Source of the DNA: Robinsoniella peoriensis
GTDB taxonomy: Bacteria > Bacillota > Clostridia > Lachnospirales > Lachnospiraceae
Length of the DNA stretch: 64,000 bases
Assembly (NCBI RefSeq): GCF_000797495.1
Contig: NZ_JTGN01000002.1
Span: 310,001-374,000, forward strand
Reading direction: 5' to 3'
Position 1 is the stretch's first letter, and every line of letters starts with the position of its first letter. The notes beneath the pieces were generated by a model. The model saw only the letters and a list, made by a program, of their open reading frames with translations, searched no databases and was not told the origin of the DNA. Below, in pieces: positions 29,897-39,151 of the stretch. The position numbers and the translations under genes are program-made.

Positions 29897-30571
29897 ATGG
29901 AAAGAATATTAATGATAGAAGATGATATAGACCTTATGGAAGGTGTGGTATTTTATTTGGAGTGTGAGGGATATAGTCTGGATAGGGCTGTCTGTAAAAA
30001 GGAAGCAAAAGAGAAAATAGATAAGGAGAATTACTCTCTGCTTATCATGGATTGTAATCTTCCGGATGGAAATGGTTTTGAATTGTGCAGGGAGGTGAGG
30101 GAGTACAGTCAGATTCCTATTCTTATGCTGACAGCCAGGGATACGGAGATGGATGAAATCAAAGCCTTAGAATTAGGGGTAGATGATTTTATGACAAAAC
30201 CATTTTCCTTGTCTGTTCTGAAGGCCAGGATAAAGAACTTGTGTAGAAGAAGAGAGAATGCATCTATTATAAACTCCAATGGAGTCACGATTGATAAGGG
30301 TAGGGGAAAGGTATTTAAGGAGAATGAGGAGATTTCGCTCAGCACAGTGGAGTATAAGCTTTTGGTATATTTTGTGGAGAATAAGGAGCAGATTTTATCC
30401 AAAGAGCAGATATTGAATTGGGTCTGGGATCAGGATGGTAAATATGTGGATGAGAATATTGTTTCCGTAAATATCAGAAGACTGCGAATGAAGATTGAAA
30501 AAGATTCTTCTAATCCCCAATCTATTAAAACGGTGCATGGGATGGGGTACATTTGGAGAGAGAAAAAATGA
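29897..30571 (+). CDS. OmpR-family response regulator
   Basis: 224 aa; start at MERILMIEDD, preceded by AGAGGTGAT (the longer frame upstream adds an implausible hydrophobic leader). Receiver with DD (9-10), Asp52 (LLIMDCNLPDGNG), Lys in MTKPFS, then a winged-helix domain (LSTVEYKLLVYF, NIVSVNIRRLRMKIE, IKTVHGMGYIW). First gene of a regulator/kinase/ABC/permease set with ATGA overlaps, the layout of Bce-type antimicrobial-peptide sensing and resistance modules. Confidence 0.94.
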   Translation: MERILMIEDDIDLMEGVVFYLECEGYSLDRAVCKKEAKEKIDKENYSLLIMDCNLPDGNGFELCREVREYSQIPILMLTARDTEMDEIKALELGVDDFMTKPFSLSVLKARIKNLCRRRENASIINSNGVTIDKGRGKVFKENEEISLSTVEYKLLVYFVENKEQILSKEQILNWVWDQDGKYVDENIVSVNIRRLRMKIEKDSSNPQSIKTVHGMGYIWREKK

Positions 30572-31482
30572 TTGCATATGTATTATTTGTGATTTGCATA
30601 GTTCTTCTTGGAATGCTGTGCTATTACTACAGGAAGAAATATCTGAAACTGTATTTTAATATTGATAAGATGCTGGATGAATTGCTTAGTGAAAGAGCTG
30701 TCTCTCAATCAGATTTAAAAGAGGGAGAAGCATCGGCTCTAGCTGGAAAGATGATGCGTGTTCAGGAAAAACTGAATCTTGAAATATGCCAGGCAAAAGA
30801 GGAAAAAGAAAGTGTAAAGAGCCTCATTTCTAATATGTCTCATCAATTAAGAACACCCTTGTCTAATGTTATGATGTATCAGGAACTTTTAGAAAATCAG
30901 ACATTGGATCCAGAAAAAAGATCTGTTTTTCAAAGAAAGTTAAAAGAACAGACGGAAAAAATAAATTGGATTTTACAATCTTTGTTTAAAATGGTTCGGC
31001 TGGAGGAGGGGGTAATTCAATTTGATGCGGAACCTCATCCGGTCAAAGAAACTTTAAGAAAGGCGATTAATTCTGTATATGAGAAAGCCGTTTCCAAAGA
31101 AATTGAAATTATTACCCGGCAATTTGATGAAATTTCACTGGTTCATAATGTGAAGTGGACAGCGGAGGCGCTGGAGAATATTTTGGAGAATGCCGTGAAA
31201 TATTCTCCCAGGGGAAGCCGGATTGAGATTTCAATAAAACAATTTGAAATGTACAGCCAGATTAGAATTAGTGATCAGGGAATTGGTATTCATGAAAAAG
31301 AATTTAACCATATCTTTAAACGCTTTTATCGAAGCAGGGAGGTACAGGAACTGGAAGGTTCGGGCATAGGGCTATACCTTGCTAAATTGATTCTGGAAAA
31401 ACAGAAAGGATATATAACAATTGAATCTAAGCCGGGGGAGGGCAGCTCTTTTTTGGTGTTCTTACAAAATTGTAAGAACTGA
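30568..31482 (+). CDS. Sensor histidine kinase of the ABC-linked module
   Basis: 304 aa, overlapping the regulator by ATGA. One clear N-terminal membrane helix (2-24) and almost no extracytoplasmic part, so it cannot sense an outside ligand by itself. H box SNMSHQLRTPLSN with His92, N box EALENILENAVKYS, G boxes ISDQGIGIHEKE and GSGIGLYLAK. Kinases of this build usually take their signal from the partner ABC transporter, here encoded 70 bases downstream. Confidence 0.93.
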   Translation: MIAYVLFVICIVLLGMLCYYYRKKYLKLYFNIDKMLDELLSERAVSQSDLKEGEASALAGKMMRVQEKLNLEICQAKEEKESVKSLISNMSHQLRTPLSNVMMYQELLENQTLDPEKRSVFQRKLKEQTEKINWILQSLFKMVRLEEGVIQFDAEPHPVKETLRKAINSVYEKAVSKEIEIITRQFDEISLVHNVKWTAEALENILENAVKYSPRGSRIEISIKQFEMYSQIRISDQGIGIHEKEFNHIFKRFYRSREVQELEGSGIGLYLAKLILEKQKGYITIESKPGEGSSFLVFLQNCKN

Positions 31483-31552
31483 GAATCTATTTGTAGTAGA
31501 TATGAAAGACTTGCCTGCTACAATAAAGAAAAAATGGAAAAGAGGCGGTCCG

Positions 31553-32239
31553 ATGAAGATATTAGAAATAAGGGACATAGTTAAAGTATATGGCAGCGGT
31601 GAGAATTCGGTTCAGGCTTTGCACCATGTCAGTTTTTCGATTGAGCAGGGAGAATTTGTCGCTTTGGTGGGCACTTCCGGTTCCGGTAAGAGTACATTAT
31701 TAAATTTAATTGGAGGACTTGACAATCCTTCCGATGGAGAGATCATCATTCGAAACCACAATATAGCGGCATTGAAGAAAAAAGAGTTAACAATCTTCAG
31801 GAGGAGAAATATAGGATTTATTTTTCAAAATTACAGCCTGATGCCGGTTTTAAATGTTTATGATAATGTAGCGCTTCCCGTGACTTTTGATAAGGGGAAG
31901 CGCATTGACCATGTATATATCGGGGAACTGCTGCATGAATTGGGATTGTGGGAAAAAAGAGATAAATATCCCAATGAACTTTCAGGAGGACAGCAGCAGC
32001 GTGTTGCGATTGCCAGAGCCCTTGCAAATAAACCGGCAATTATCCTGGCGGATGAACCAACTGGAAATCTGGATTCCCGGACAACCATGGAGGTAATCGG
32101 TCTATTAAAAAACAGCAGTCAGAAATTCCATCAGACAATCATGATGGTTACTCATAACGAGGCGATTGCACAAATCTGTGACAGGATTATCCATATAGAA
32201 GATGGTGGAATTGTGGGAGAAGGCGGTGATATAGAATGA
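31553..32239 (+). CDS. ABC transporter ATPase, MacB/BceA type
   Basis: 228 aa from [14 protein letters not shown]; a weak AGAGGCGG precedes it and the longer frame is discarded. Walker [11 protein letters not shown] loop FQNYSLMP, signature [15 protein letters not shown], Walker [13 protein letters not shown], His switch VTHNEA. This is the mechanotransmission class that pairs with FtsX-type permeases. The end overlaps the permease by ATGA. Confidence 0.93.
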   Translation: MKILEIRDIVKVYGSGENSVQALHHVSFSIEQGEFVALVGTSGSGKSTLLNLIGGLDNPSDGEIIIRNHNIAALKKKELTIFRRRNIGFIFQNYSLMPVLNVYDNVALPVTFDKGKRIDHVYIGELLHELGLWEKRDKYPNELSGGQQQRVAIARALANKPAIILADEPTGNLDSRTTMEVIGLLKNSSQKFHQTIMMVTHNEAIAQICDRIIHIEDGGIVGEGGDIE

Positions 32240-34833
32240 AAGCCAGTTATAAATTCTCAGTACGATACATCAAATTTTATAAAAGGCAGACATTGGCCAT
32301 TCTCTTCAGTATCGTGATTTCAGTTGCTCTGATGACAGGGATCAGTTCACTTGTATACAGTGGAGAAAGAAGTAATCTGGAGAAAGACCGGACAGTTTAC
32401 GGGGATTATCATTATTACATTAAGGCAGATTCAGACTTAATCCAGGAGATTCGGAGTAAAAAGAAGGGGGAGGAGTATAGAATCACCCGGCTTGGGGTAT
32501 TTGAAAAGAAAAAGGTTATTCAGGAACCTTATATTTTTTCTTTCATCTACGCGGATGGAGAATATTTCTCCATTATTAAAAGGAAATTATTAAAGGGAGA
32601 TTACCCGGCAAAACCTGGAGAGGTTATGTTGGATGAGTATACCATGCAAAATTTAAATATCAGCAATGAAATTGGTAGAAAAGTCATGCTGGATGGTAAA
32701 GAATACACCTTATGCGGAGTGGTTTCAAACCGATGGGCAACAGCAGTTGGCGGGATGGAAGGATTTGTAAGCAAAGACACAAAGGGGGATGGGGGAAAGC
32801 AATTTCTTTATATTAAGTTTGATGAGGAAAAAGACTTAAAGAGACAAAGAAAAGCATTTCAGAAAGAGTTTCATATTCCGGATGGGGGAATGATGGTAAA
32901 TGATGCAGTTGTTTCATTTTTTGGAGATGGGCAGCCTTTCGGTTTTTGGAAGCTGATGACTACTCCAGGTTCTAATTTCACTACGGCATTAATGTACGCA
33001 CAGGAAGAATTTAATCTGACTGTTAATGGGGTAATTATAATATTGTGCATTTTCAGCTCTTTTATTATATATAGTATCTTTCACGTGTCTATTATGAAGA
33101 GGACTTCCCAATATGGAATCATGGAGGCCCTGGGAATTGGGGATAAAGATATTTTCCGATTGCTGTTTATGGAACTTGGGCTGTTGTTTGCAATGGGATA
33201 TCCAATTGGAAGTATCATCGGAAATGGAATTATCGGATTGTCTTATTCAAAATTTTCCAATGTGTTCGCAGATGCAGATGCGGTTTCCAAACATTTTTAT
33301 ATAAGCTATAAGGCGGTTATTCTGGGGGCGGTATTTTTAGGAATCCTGTTGTTCCTGATCAGCTTTATCAGTGTAAGAAGGTTACACAGGCTGTCTGTGG
33401 TTGATGTTATGAAAAACAGTAATCATAGTAAGAGAAGAAACAGAAAAAGTTACAGTACGAATACAGTGCAAATGACAGACGTGATTTCTAAAAAGTTTAT
33501 GTTTGCAAGAAAAGGAACGTTTATCAGCATTTTGTTTTCCCTGTCTCTTGGTGGTATCATTTTTTTATGTACAACATATGTAACGGTAAATACCAGACAT
33601 AATAATGAATTATCACTAAAGGCAGATGACGGGCTGGGATCGGATTATCAGATCTTTCTGGAGACTTCATCACTTCAGGATACAATACCTGAAAAGAGTG
33701 TATCAAATATAAAAAAAGTACTGGGAGTAGAATCGGCCCATCCGGTAAACTATTTTCTGGGCGAGCTTGAGATTGCCCGGGATACATTACAATGGAAAAA
33801 CTTTTTTCCGGAAATAGCCAATGATCCGAACTATTTGCCGGACCCCAGAACTATGGAATATTTTAATGGGATCTGTACTGAGAAGCCGGATGGAGGATAC
33901 GGAATTAAGAGCAATATTTATGGATACGATTCGCGAATGCTGGCGGGACTGGAATCATATCTTCTGGAGGGAAGGATAAATCCCCTGAAAATGCAAGAAG
34001 ATAATTCAGTAATTCTGCGTACGCTCATGGATGGACAGGGCTATTATGATGGGTTGCTTATCCATCCCGGTGATACGATAACCGTTAAAGTGCCAAAAAG
34101 TCCGGATGTTCCGGAAGAGGCGGTGAAATTCGGAGATCAGGAGGACTGGTTTCTAGAAAAGAAATTCGTGGTATCGGCAGTTGTAAGTCGGGCAATGGCA
34201 AATAATCCGTATTTCATAGGGAATAGTGGGTTAGATTTGATTTTGACCAACCGTCAGATGGAGGAAAACTTTGGTATATCCGGTTACAACATAATCAGTG
34301 TAAAAAAAGGGACGGGGGATAGCAAAGAGATTGTAAAAGGAATCAAAGATCAGATCTATAATTTACCAAGATGCCTGATCAAAGACTATACGGCTGAAAT
34401 AAAATTGCAAAACAGTTATCTGGAACAAAAAATGATATTCTTTTATGGGATAGCTGTGATCCTGTTAATGATCAGCTTAATGCATATTATGAATAGCATG
34501 AGCCATCTGGTTCTGTCCAGAAGGCATGAGTTTGGAATACTAAGAGCAATGGGAATTACAGACAGCGGATTTTTAATAATGATGTTAAAAGAAGGGCTGC
34601 TTTATGGTGTTTTTGCAAGCCTGCTGACTGTTCTGGTGTATTTAGGACTGGAGAGACTTTTGCTTTATTTACTTACCCATGTTTATTTATATATCAATCC
34701 TAATCAAAGGACAAATATTTGGATAATAGGAGGAATTATAATACTGAACCTGATAATTAGTGTTGGTGCAGTGTTTATCCCGGTGAAGCAGGTACTGGGG
34801 GATTCCATTATTGAAGAAATTAACAGAGAATAA
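32236..34833 (+). CDS. FtsX-type ABC permease, 865 aa
   Basis: 865 aa. N-terminal helix (about 17-40) and a first extracytoplasmic domain, three helices around 255-385 (first FtsX domain), then a helix near 430, a second large extracytoplasmic domain (about 450-730) and three C-terminal helices (735-865) with the FtsX motif RRHEFGILRAMG. Two FtsX units with two outside domains resemble YxdM/MacB-like duplicated permeases rather than BceB, which is about 650 aa with one loop. With its ATPase it should move or push hydrophobic or peptide substrates at the outer face and pass a signal to the kinase. Confidence 0.88.
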   Translation: MKASYKFSVRYIKFYKRQTLAILFSIVISVALMTGISSLVYSGERSNLEKDRTVYGDYHYYIKADSDLIQEIRSKKKGEEYRITRLGVFEKKKVIQEPYIFSFIYADGEYFSIIKRKLLKGDYPAKPGEVMLDEYTMQNLNISNEIGRKVMLDGKEYTLCGVVSNRWATAVGGMEGFVSKDTKGDGGKQFLYIKFDEEKDLKRQRKAFQKEFHIPDGGMMVNDAVVSFFGDGQPFGFWKLMTTPGSNFTTALMYAQEEFNLTVNGVIIILCIFSSFIIYSIFHVSIMKRTSQYGIMEALGIGDKDIFRLLFMELGLLFAMGYPIGSIIGNGIIGLSYSKFSNVFADADAVSKHFYISYKAVILGAVFLGILLFLISFISVRRLHRLSVVDVMKNSNHSKRRNRKSYSTNTVQMTDVISKKFMFARKGTFISILFSLSLGGIIFLCTTYVTVNTRHNNELSLKADDGLGSDYQIFLETSSLQDTIPEKSVSNIKKVLGVESAHPVNYFLGELEIARDTLQWKNFFPEIANDPNYLPDPRTMEYFNGICTEKPDGGYGIKSNIYGYDSRMLAGLESYLLEGRINPLKMQEDNSVILRTLMDGQGYYDGLLIHPGDTITVKVPKSPDVPEEAVKFGDQEDWFLEKKFVVSAVVSRAMANNPYFIGNSGLDLILTNRQMEENFGISGYNIISVKKGTGDSKEIVKGIKDQIYNLPRCLIKDYTAEIKLQNSYLEQKMIFFYGIAVILLMISLMHIMNSMSHLVLSRRHEFGILRAMGITDSGFLIMMLKEGLLYGVFASLLTVLVYLGLERLLLYLLTHVYLYINPNQRTNIWIIGGIIILNLIISVGAVFIPVKQVLGDSIIEEINRE

Positions 34834-34853
34834 TTATTAATGGAAACAGGGGC

Positions 34854-34881
34854 TTGATAAAATCAATTTTTTGGATATACT
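34854..34881 (+). promoter_or_regulatory. Possible promoter of the phosphoesterase, overlapping a small terminator
   Basis: TTGATA (34854-34859), 16-bp spacer, TATACT (34876-34881). The same bases contain the hairpin TTGAT-AAA-ATCAA with TTTTTT after it, which may end the FtsX operon. Confidence 0.5.
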
Positions 34882-34929
34882 TATAGTAAGACTGAAACAG
34901 CGGACAGTGGCAGAAAGAAGAGTGTGACA

Positions 34930-35781
34930 ATGCGGATTGGATTTATATCGGACCTTCATATTGATTTTAACAGGCAGTTTGATTTCCTTAAGATTTTGCC
35001 TGAAGTGATAGCGGACAAGGGGCTGGATGTGGTTGTTTTTCTGGGGGATACATCTACGGGAGCCCAAGATGCACTCAGATTTTATGATAATATAGCGGAT
35101 AGGACCAGGGCACAGGTGCGAATTGTTCCGGGAAATCATGACATGTATGTGGAGAATCTGAGAAGAAAAAACAGCGCTCAGATTAATAAAGAATCCAGTG
35201 CCTTTCATGACAGTATACTATTTCACAGAAAGTATTCCCTGATGGAAAATCCCATTGTAACAAAGCAATGGTACATTACGGGGATCTGCGGCTGGTTTGA
35301 TTACAGCTTTGGAAGGAAGCATTCAGGGGATAATCCCAGGAAGGCGGCGAATAATCTAATATCCCGATATCTCTGGCCGGATCAGAAGGTAATCCATGGG
35401 GGTGTGATTGATTATGAACGGGATGTCAGGCTGGTAATGAAGGATATCAGACTGATTCAGAAGTCCTTCCAAAAGGAAGCCGCCAAGGGGAAAAAGCGCT
35501 GTGTTGTCATGCACATGCTGCCAACCAGTGATCTTATCCGTTCTTATCCAATTCCCTTTTATGGTAAATTTATCAATCAGCTGGGTAGTGAAAGATACCG
35601 GTATTTTTTTGAAAAGAATGATGTTTCCTTAAGCATCAGCGGTCATTCCCATATGCCAATGAAGATCTTAAAAAACGGCATCCGGTATGTCAATGTTTCA
35701 CTGGGCTATACATTCCAATGGACGAATCCGGCAGATGCTTATGGGGAAATTTCGAAGATCATATATATATTAGAAGATTAA
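34930..35781 (+). CDS. Calcineurin-like metallophosphoesterase
   Basis: 283 aa from the ATG at 34930; the GTG six bases upstream is an alternative. The five motifs of the two-metal phosphoesterase fold are readable: DLHID (9-13), GDTSTG, GNHDMY, HMLPTS and SGHSHMPM. No signal peptide; cytosolic. Members hydrolyse phosphodiesters or phosphomonoesters of nucleotides, proteins or cell-wall precursors; the sequence does not show which. Stands alone. Confidence 0.9.
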   Translation: MRIGFISDLHIDFNRQFDFLKILPEVIADKGLDVVVFLGDTSTGAQDALRFYDNIADRTRAQVRIVPGNHDMYVENLRRKNSAQINKESSAFHDSILFHRKYSLMENPIVTKQWYITGICGWFDYSFGRKHSGDNPRKAANNLISRYLWPDQKVIHGGVIDYERDVRLVMKDIRLIQKSFQKEAAKGKKRCVVMHMLPTSDLIRSYPIPFYGKFINQLGSERYRYFFEKNDVSLSISGHSHMPMKILKNGIRYVNVSLGYTFQWTNPADAYGEISKIIYILED

Positions 35782-36085
35782 GAAACATAATCAAAGACCA
35801 GAAGAATAGCGTTAAAGAAAATCGAACGATCCGAAACAACGGTTAATAAATCAGAAAGGATATCCAATAAATGTATAAGATTCCCACCATGTTATTATGT
35901 GATATAGCTTATTTTTTTGCGAAGGTTTTTCGTTTTAGAAGAAGGAAACATTTTTAGATATCCAACACAGGCAGAAGAAAGTGCAGGTATGAGGTATGAT
36001 ATGAATTTTCGATTCATAATTTTACTTTTTGGGATATTTGGGAGCGAGTTTATCTGGGGTAGACATCATAGAAAGAGGAAAGATT
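35782..36085 (+). other. Gene-free stretch
   Basis: 304 bases between the phosphoesterase and the AEC transporter. A 60-codon frame at 35917-36099 lacks a ribosome binding site and runs into the next gene, so I do not accept it. I see no convincing promoter, terminator or RNA structure. Confidence 0.5.
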
Positions 36086-37039
36086 ATGCTATGGAATAGT
36101 ATTCAGAGTGTTTTGTCACTGTTGATTATGATTGGAATCGGATGGGTAATTGCTGGCAGGGCATGGTTTGGAAAGACCGGAATGGATGTTTGTTCTAAAT
36201 TCTGTGTCAAAATAGCCATACCCTGCTATATGTTTTATAACGTACTTACAACCTGTAAAGACCGGGAAGAATTATTACGGATTGTAACAAAGCTTCCCAT
36301 ACCGGTCATGGTGATTCTGGTATGCCTGGGAATCAGTGTCCTTTTAGCTGGGCTTTTTCGGGTAAGTGCAAGCCGCAGAGGGGTGTTCATTAATGCAGTG
36401 ACCTTTTCTAACACAACCATTGTAGGTTTTCCGGTAATTATAGCATTGATGGGAGAAAAGGCGCTTTCAGATGCTATGGTGTATTATATGGCGAATACCA
36501 CATTATTCTGGACGCTTGGAACCTGGCTGCTGCGCAGGGATTCCGGTGAGAAGACAAAGTACGGTTGGAAAAAGGAAATAAAAAATATCTTTTCGCCTCC
36601 CCTTGTGGGGTTTCTGCTGGGGGTGGCCGTGGTGCTGTTAAAAATAAATCTGCCCGATTTTCTGATGAGTTCCATAAGCTATGTAAAACAGTCGACAACA
36701 GCACTGTCCATGGTATTCATTGGAAGTGTTATCCGTATGACTGATCGAAGGGAAATCCGGTTTTCCAGAGAGCTGGTTATGATACTGGCGGGACGTTTTA
36801 TTATCGCGCCTGCGATTATGTTTGGACTGTGTCTCCTTCTGCCGATAGATTCCCAGCTTCAGCTTGTATTTTGTATTATGACAATCATGCCCGCCATGAC
36901 CCAGCTTGGGATTATGGCGAAAGAAAGCGGAAGCGATTACTCTTTTGCTTCGGTTGTAATCACTGTAACGACTGTTTTAGCAATGGCAGCGATACCGCTT
37001 TATATGCAGATATTTGGAAGCGCATTCGGAGTATCGTAA
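36086..37039 (+). CDS. AEC-family (auxin efflux carrier-like) transporter
   Basis: 317 aa from the ATG behind AGAGGAAAG. About ten hydrophobic helices in two five-helix halves. AEC patterns: CVKIAIPCYMFYNVL near 38-52, the FSNTTIVGFPVI segment, and the C-terminal AMTQLGIMAKESGSDY with the crossover region. Bacterial members export or exchange organic acids such as malate or malonate. No metabolic partner lies next to it. Confidence 0.9.
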   Translation: MLWNSIQSVLSLLIMIGIGWVIAGRAWFGKTGMDVCSKFCVKIAIPCYMFYNVLTTCKDREELLRIVTKLPIPVMVILVCLGISVLLAGLFRVSASRRGVFINAVTFSNTTIVGFPVIIALMGEKALSDAMVYYMANTTLFWTLGTWLLRRDSGEKTKYGWKKEIKNIFSPPLVGFLLGVAVVLLKINLPDFLMSSISYVKQSTTALSMVFIGSVIRMTDRREIRFSRELVMILAGRFIIAPAIMFGLCLLLPIDSQLQLVFCIMTIMPAMTQLGIMAKESGSDYSFASVVITVTTVLAMAAIPLYMQIFGSAFGVS

Positions 37040-37054
37040 GAGAAGCCAGAAAAC

Positions 37055-37160
37055 CAGATGTACAGGAAGCCGTGAAGTCAAGGAGCCGTGAAGTCAAGGA
37101 GCCGTGAAGTCAGGAAGTCAGATGTACAGGAAGGCAGGAAGCCGGGGAGCAGATGTACAG
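37055..37160 (+). repeat. Short tandem repeats downstream of the AEC gene
   Basis: GCCGTGAAGTCAAGGA is repeated at 37069, 37085 and (partly) 37101, period 16. CAGATGTACAG occurs at 37055, 37119 and 37150. The block lies in the 197-base spacer and codes for nothing. Confidence 0.9.
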
Positions 37161-37235
37161 TAAGCCTTGTGGCCATGAATTTGGAGGCGCGGAGATGAAC
37201 CAGATAAATTAAATCTGAGAAAGGTTGTTACATAT

Positions 37236-37673
37236 ATGGAATTTTATGAAATGAAAGAGTCAATGGTTTTAGAACTGGCAAATATGTTTATGAATGCGTT
37301 TAATGCACCTCCCTGGAATGATAAATGGACAGAAGAGACTGCAGGAAGAAGGATACGCCAGATGATTACCGGTGACAATGCTTATGGCATTGCCGGATAT
37401 GTGGATGGAAAGCTTTGCGGTATGATCGTGGGGAGAGAAGAACAGTATTATGACTGCGTACACTTTGAAATCAAAGAGTTTTGCATGGATATTAGCATGA
37501 AAAACAAGGGATTGGGAAGTATTCTGTTAAAAGAGTTTGAGAACAGGCTGAAGGAAAAAGGCATAGATAAAATAATCCTCTGGACCAGCCGGGATCCACA
37601 GACGGAAGGATATTATCAAAAAAAGGATTATGAAACCAGTGAATACCTGACGGTGATGGAAAAAATACTTTAG
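37236..37673 (+). CDS. GNAT-family N-acetyltransferase
   Basis: 145 aa. Single GNAT domain: GIAGYVDGKLCGMIVG (strand 4), the acetyl-CoA loop MDISMKNKGLGSILLKEFE with the Q/RxxGxG/A pattern in the form KNKGLGS, and the late strand IILWTSRDPQTEGYYQKKDYE. Transfers an acetyl group to an amine; the acceptor may be a small molecule or a protein. Start ATG with AAAGG about 11 bases upstream, a loose fit. Monocistronic. Confidence 0.87.
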   Translation: MEFYEMKESMVLELANMFMNAFNAPPWNDKWTEETAGRRIRQMITGDNAYGIAGYVDGKLCGMIVGREEQYYDCVHFEIKEFCMDISMKNKGLGSILLKEFENRLKEKGIDKIILWTSRDPQTEGYYQKKDYETSEYLTVMEKIL

Positions 37674-37800
37674 GGCATGCTCGAATGCACCATTATTGTG
37701 CAATTTATATCAAATAAAAAGATAGGGATTCTGATAAAATAGTATCAGGTATAGAATGAATTGGGATATTCAATGAATGAAAAAGGCAGGGTAGAAAGAT

Positions 37801-38172
37801 ATGTCAGTTAAAACAGTAAAGAGTATGATCGCATGGGTAGAAGAGAATATAAAAGGAAACCCTACCTTGGAGGGAATGTCCTGTCATGTAGGATATTCTG
37901 CATTTTATTGTTCTGCAAAATTCCATGAATATACCGGGATCTCTTTCAAAAAATATATAGCCACCCGAAAATTATGTCTGGCTGCCGAAGAGATTGCAGC
38001 AACGGACCAAAGGTTTTTGGACATTGCAGTGGAATACGGATATTCTTCCCAGGAGGCATTTACCAGGGCTTTTGTGAAACAGTTCGGAAGAACTCCGGGG
38101 CAATACCGAAGATATGGGATGAGAGAGGGGAATATTGCGGAGGTTAGAGAGAAAGGGAGTAAGATATGTTGA
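37801..38172 (+). CDS. Short AraC-family regulator (DNA-binding domain only)
   Basis: 123 aa: two helix-turn-helix units (PTLEGMSCHVGYSAFYCSAK, RFLDIAVEYGYSSQEAFTRA) ending GRTPGQYRRYG, with no effector domain. It resembles the MarA/SoxS/TetD layout, in which activity is set by the amount of protein. Its last seven bases overlap the methionine aminopeptidase gene, so the two are one transcript. Confidence 0.88.
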   Translation: MSVKTVKSMIAWVEENIKGNPTLEGMSCHVGYSAFYCSAKFHEYTGISFKKYIATRKLCLAAEEIAATDQRFLDIAVEYGYSSQEAFTRAFVKQFGRTPGQYRRYGMREGNIAEVREKGSKIC

Positions 38173-39041
38173 AAAAACTGGGCAGAAATGATGTGTGCTG
38201 GTGTGGAAGCGGTAAAAAATATAAGTTATGCCACGAAGGATTCGATGGAAAATTACAGGAACTGAAGCGAAAAGGATACCGGATTCCAAACCGGAATATG
38301 ATTAAGACAAAAAAGCAGATAGAGGGAATACGGGAAAGCGCAAAAATAAACATTGCCATTCTGGATGAGGTTGCAAAACATATACAGGCGGGCATGTCCA
38401 CAGAAGAAATTAACAGAATCGTTCACGAAACTACAATTACATTGGGAGGAATTCCGGCACCGCTGGATTATGAAGGATTTCCCAAAAGCGTCTGTGTTTC
38501 CATAAATGAGGAAGTATGTCATGGAATCCCGGATGAGGAGCGGATTTTAGCGGATGGGGATATTGTAAATGTAGATGTTTCCACCATTTACAATGGGTAT
38601 TTCTCAGATTCGTCCAGAATGTTCTGTATCGGTGAGGTCAGCCAGGAAAAAAAGAAACTGGTGGATATCACCAGGGAATCGATTCAGATTGGACTGGATG
38701 AAGTAAAACCCTGGCAGCCCATCGGCAATATGGGGCATGCCATCCACGCATATGCCATGAAAAACGGGTATACAGTGGTTAGAGATATCGGAGGCCACGG
38801 TGTAGGACTGGAGTTTCACGAAGACCCATGCGTCAGTTATGTTACAAAACCGGATACCGGAGTGATCCTGGCACCGGGCATGATTTTTACGATTGAGCCT
38901 ATGATAAATATGGGAACGGATGAGGTTTTTGTAGATGATGAAAATGGATGGACGGTCTATACGGATGACGGGAAGCCATCGGCACAGTGGGAAGTGATGG
39001 TGCTTGTCACAGAAGAAGGATATGAGATTCTTGCCTATTGA
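38166..39041 (+). CDS. map: Type I methionine aminopeptidase with N-terminal SEC-C zinc motif
   Basis: 291 aa behind AAGGGAG. Residues 9-24 (NDVCWCGSGKKYKLCH) are a SEC-C zinc motif, C11-x-C13-x8-C22-H23, as at the SecA C-terminus. The remainder is a MAP domain with the five metal ligands in context: NVDVSTIYNGYFSDSSR (two Asp), GHGVGLEFHE (His), FTIEPMI (Glu) and AQWEVMVLV (Glu). It removes initiator Met from nascent proteins; SEC-C probably helps ribosome docking. This is usually the second, non-operon map in Clostridia. It is fused in transcription to a small AraC regulator, unlike the ribosomal-operon copy. Confidence 0.92.
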   Translation: MLKKLGRNDVCWCGSGKKYKLCHEGFDGKLQELKRKGYRIPNRNMIKTKKQIEGIRESAKINIAILDEVAKHIQAGMSTEEINRIVHETTITLGGIPAPLDYEGFPKSVCVSINEEVCHGIPDEERILADGDIVNVDVSTIYNGYFSDSSRMFCIGEVSQEKKKLVDITRESIQIGLDEVKPWQPIGNMGHAIHAYAMKNGYTVVRDIGGHGVGLEFHEDPCVSYVTKPDTGVILAPGMIFTIEPMINMGTDEVFVDDENGWTVYTDDGKPSAQWEVMVLVTEEGYEILAY

Positions 39042-39151
39042 GTTGTGTTATGCCGAAAAATCTCACGATAAGTCTATCTCGCAGATTCCGTCTGTAATAA
39101 GAGAGGATTTTATTCTTTAAATAAACTATGATGATAAAAGAGGTGATACAA

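Noticed and set aside
35917..36099. 60-codon small gene
   Set aside because: No ribosome binding site and it overlaps the well-supported start of the AEC transporter.
37236..37673. Aminoglycoside acetyltransferase
   Set aside because: Only the general GNAT fold is visible; nothing specific to AAC enzymes or to a resistance context.
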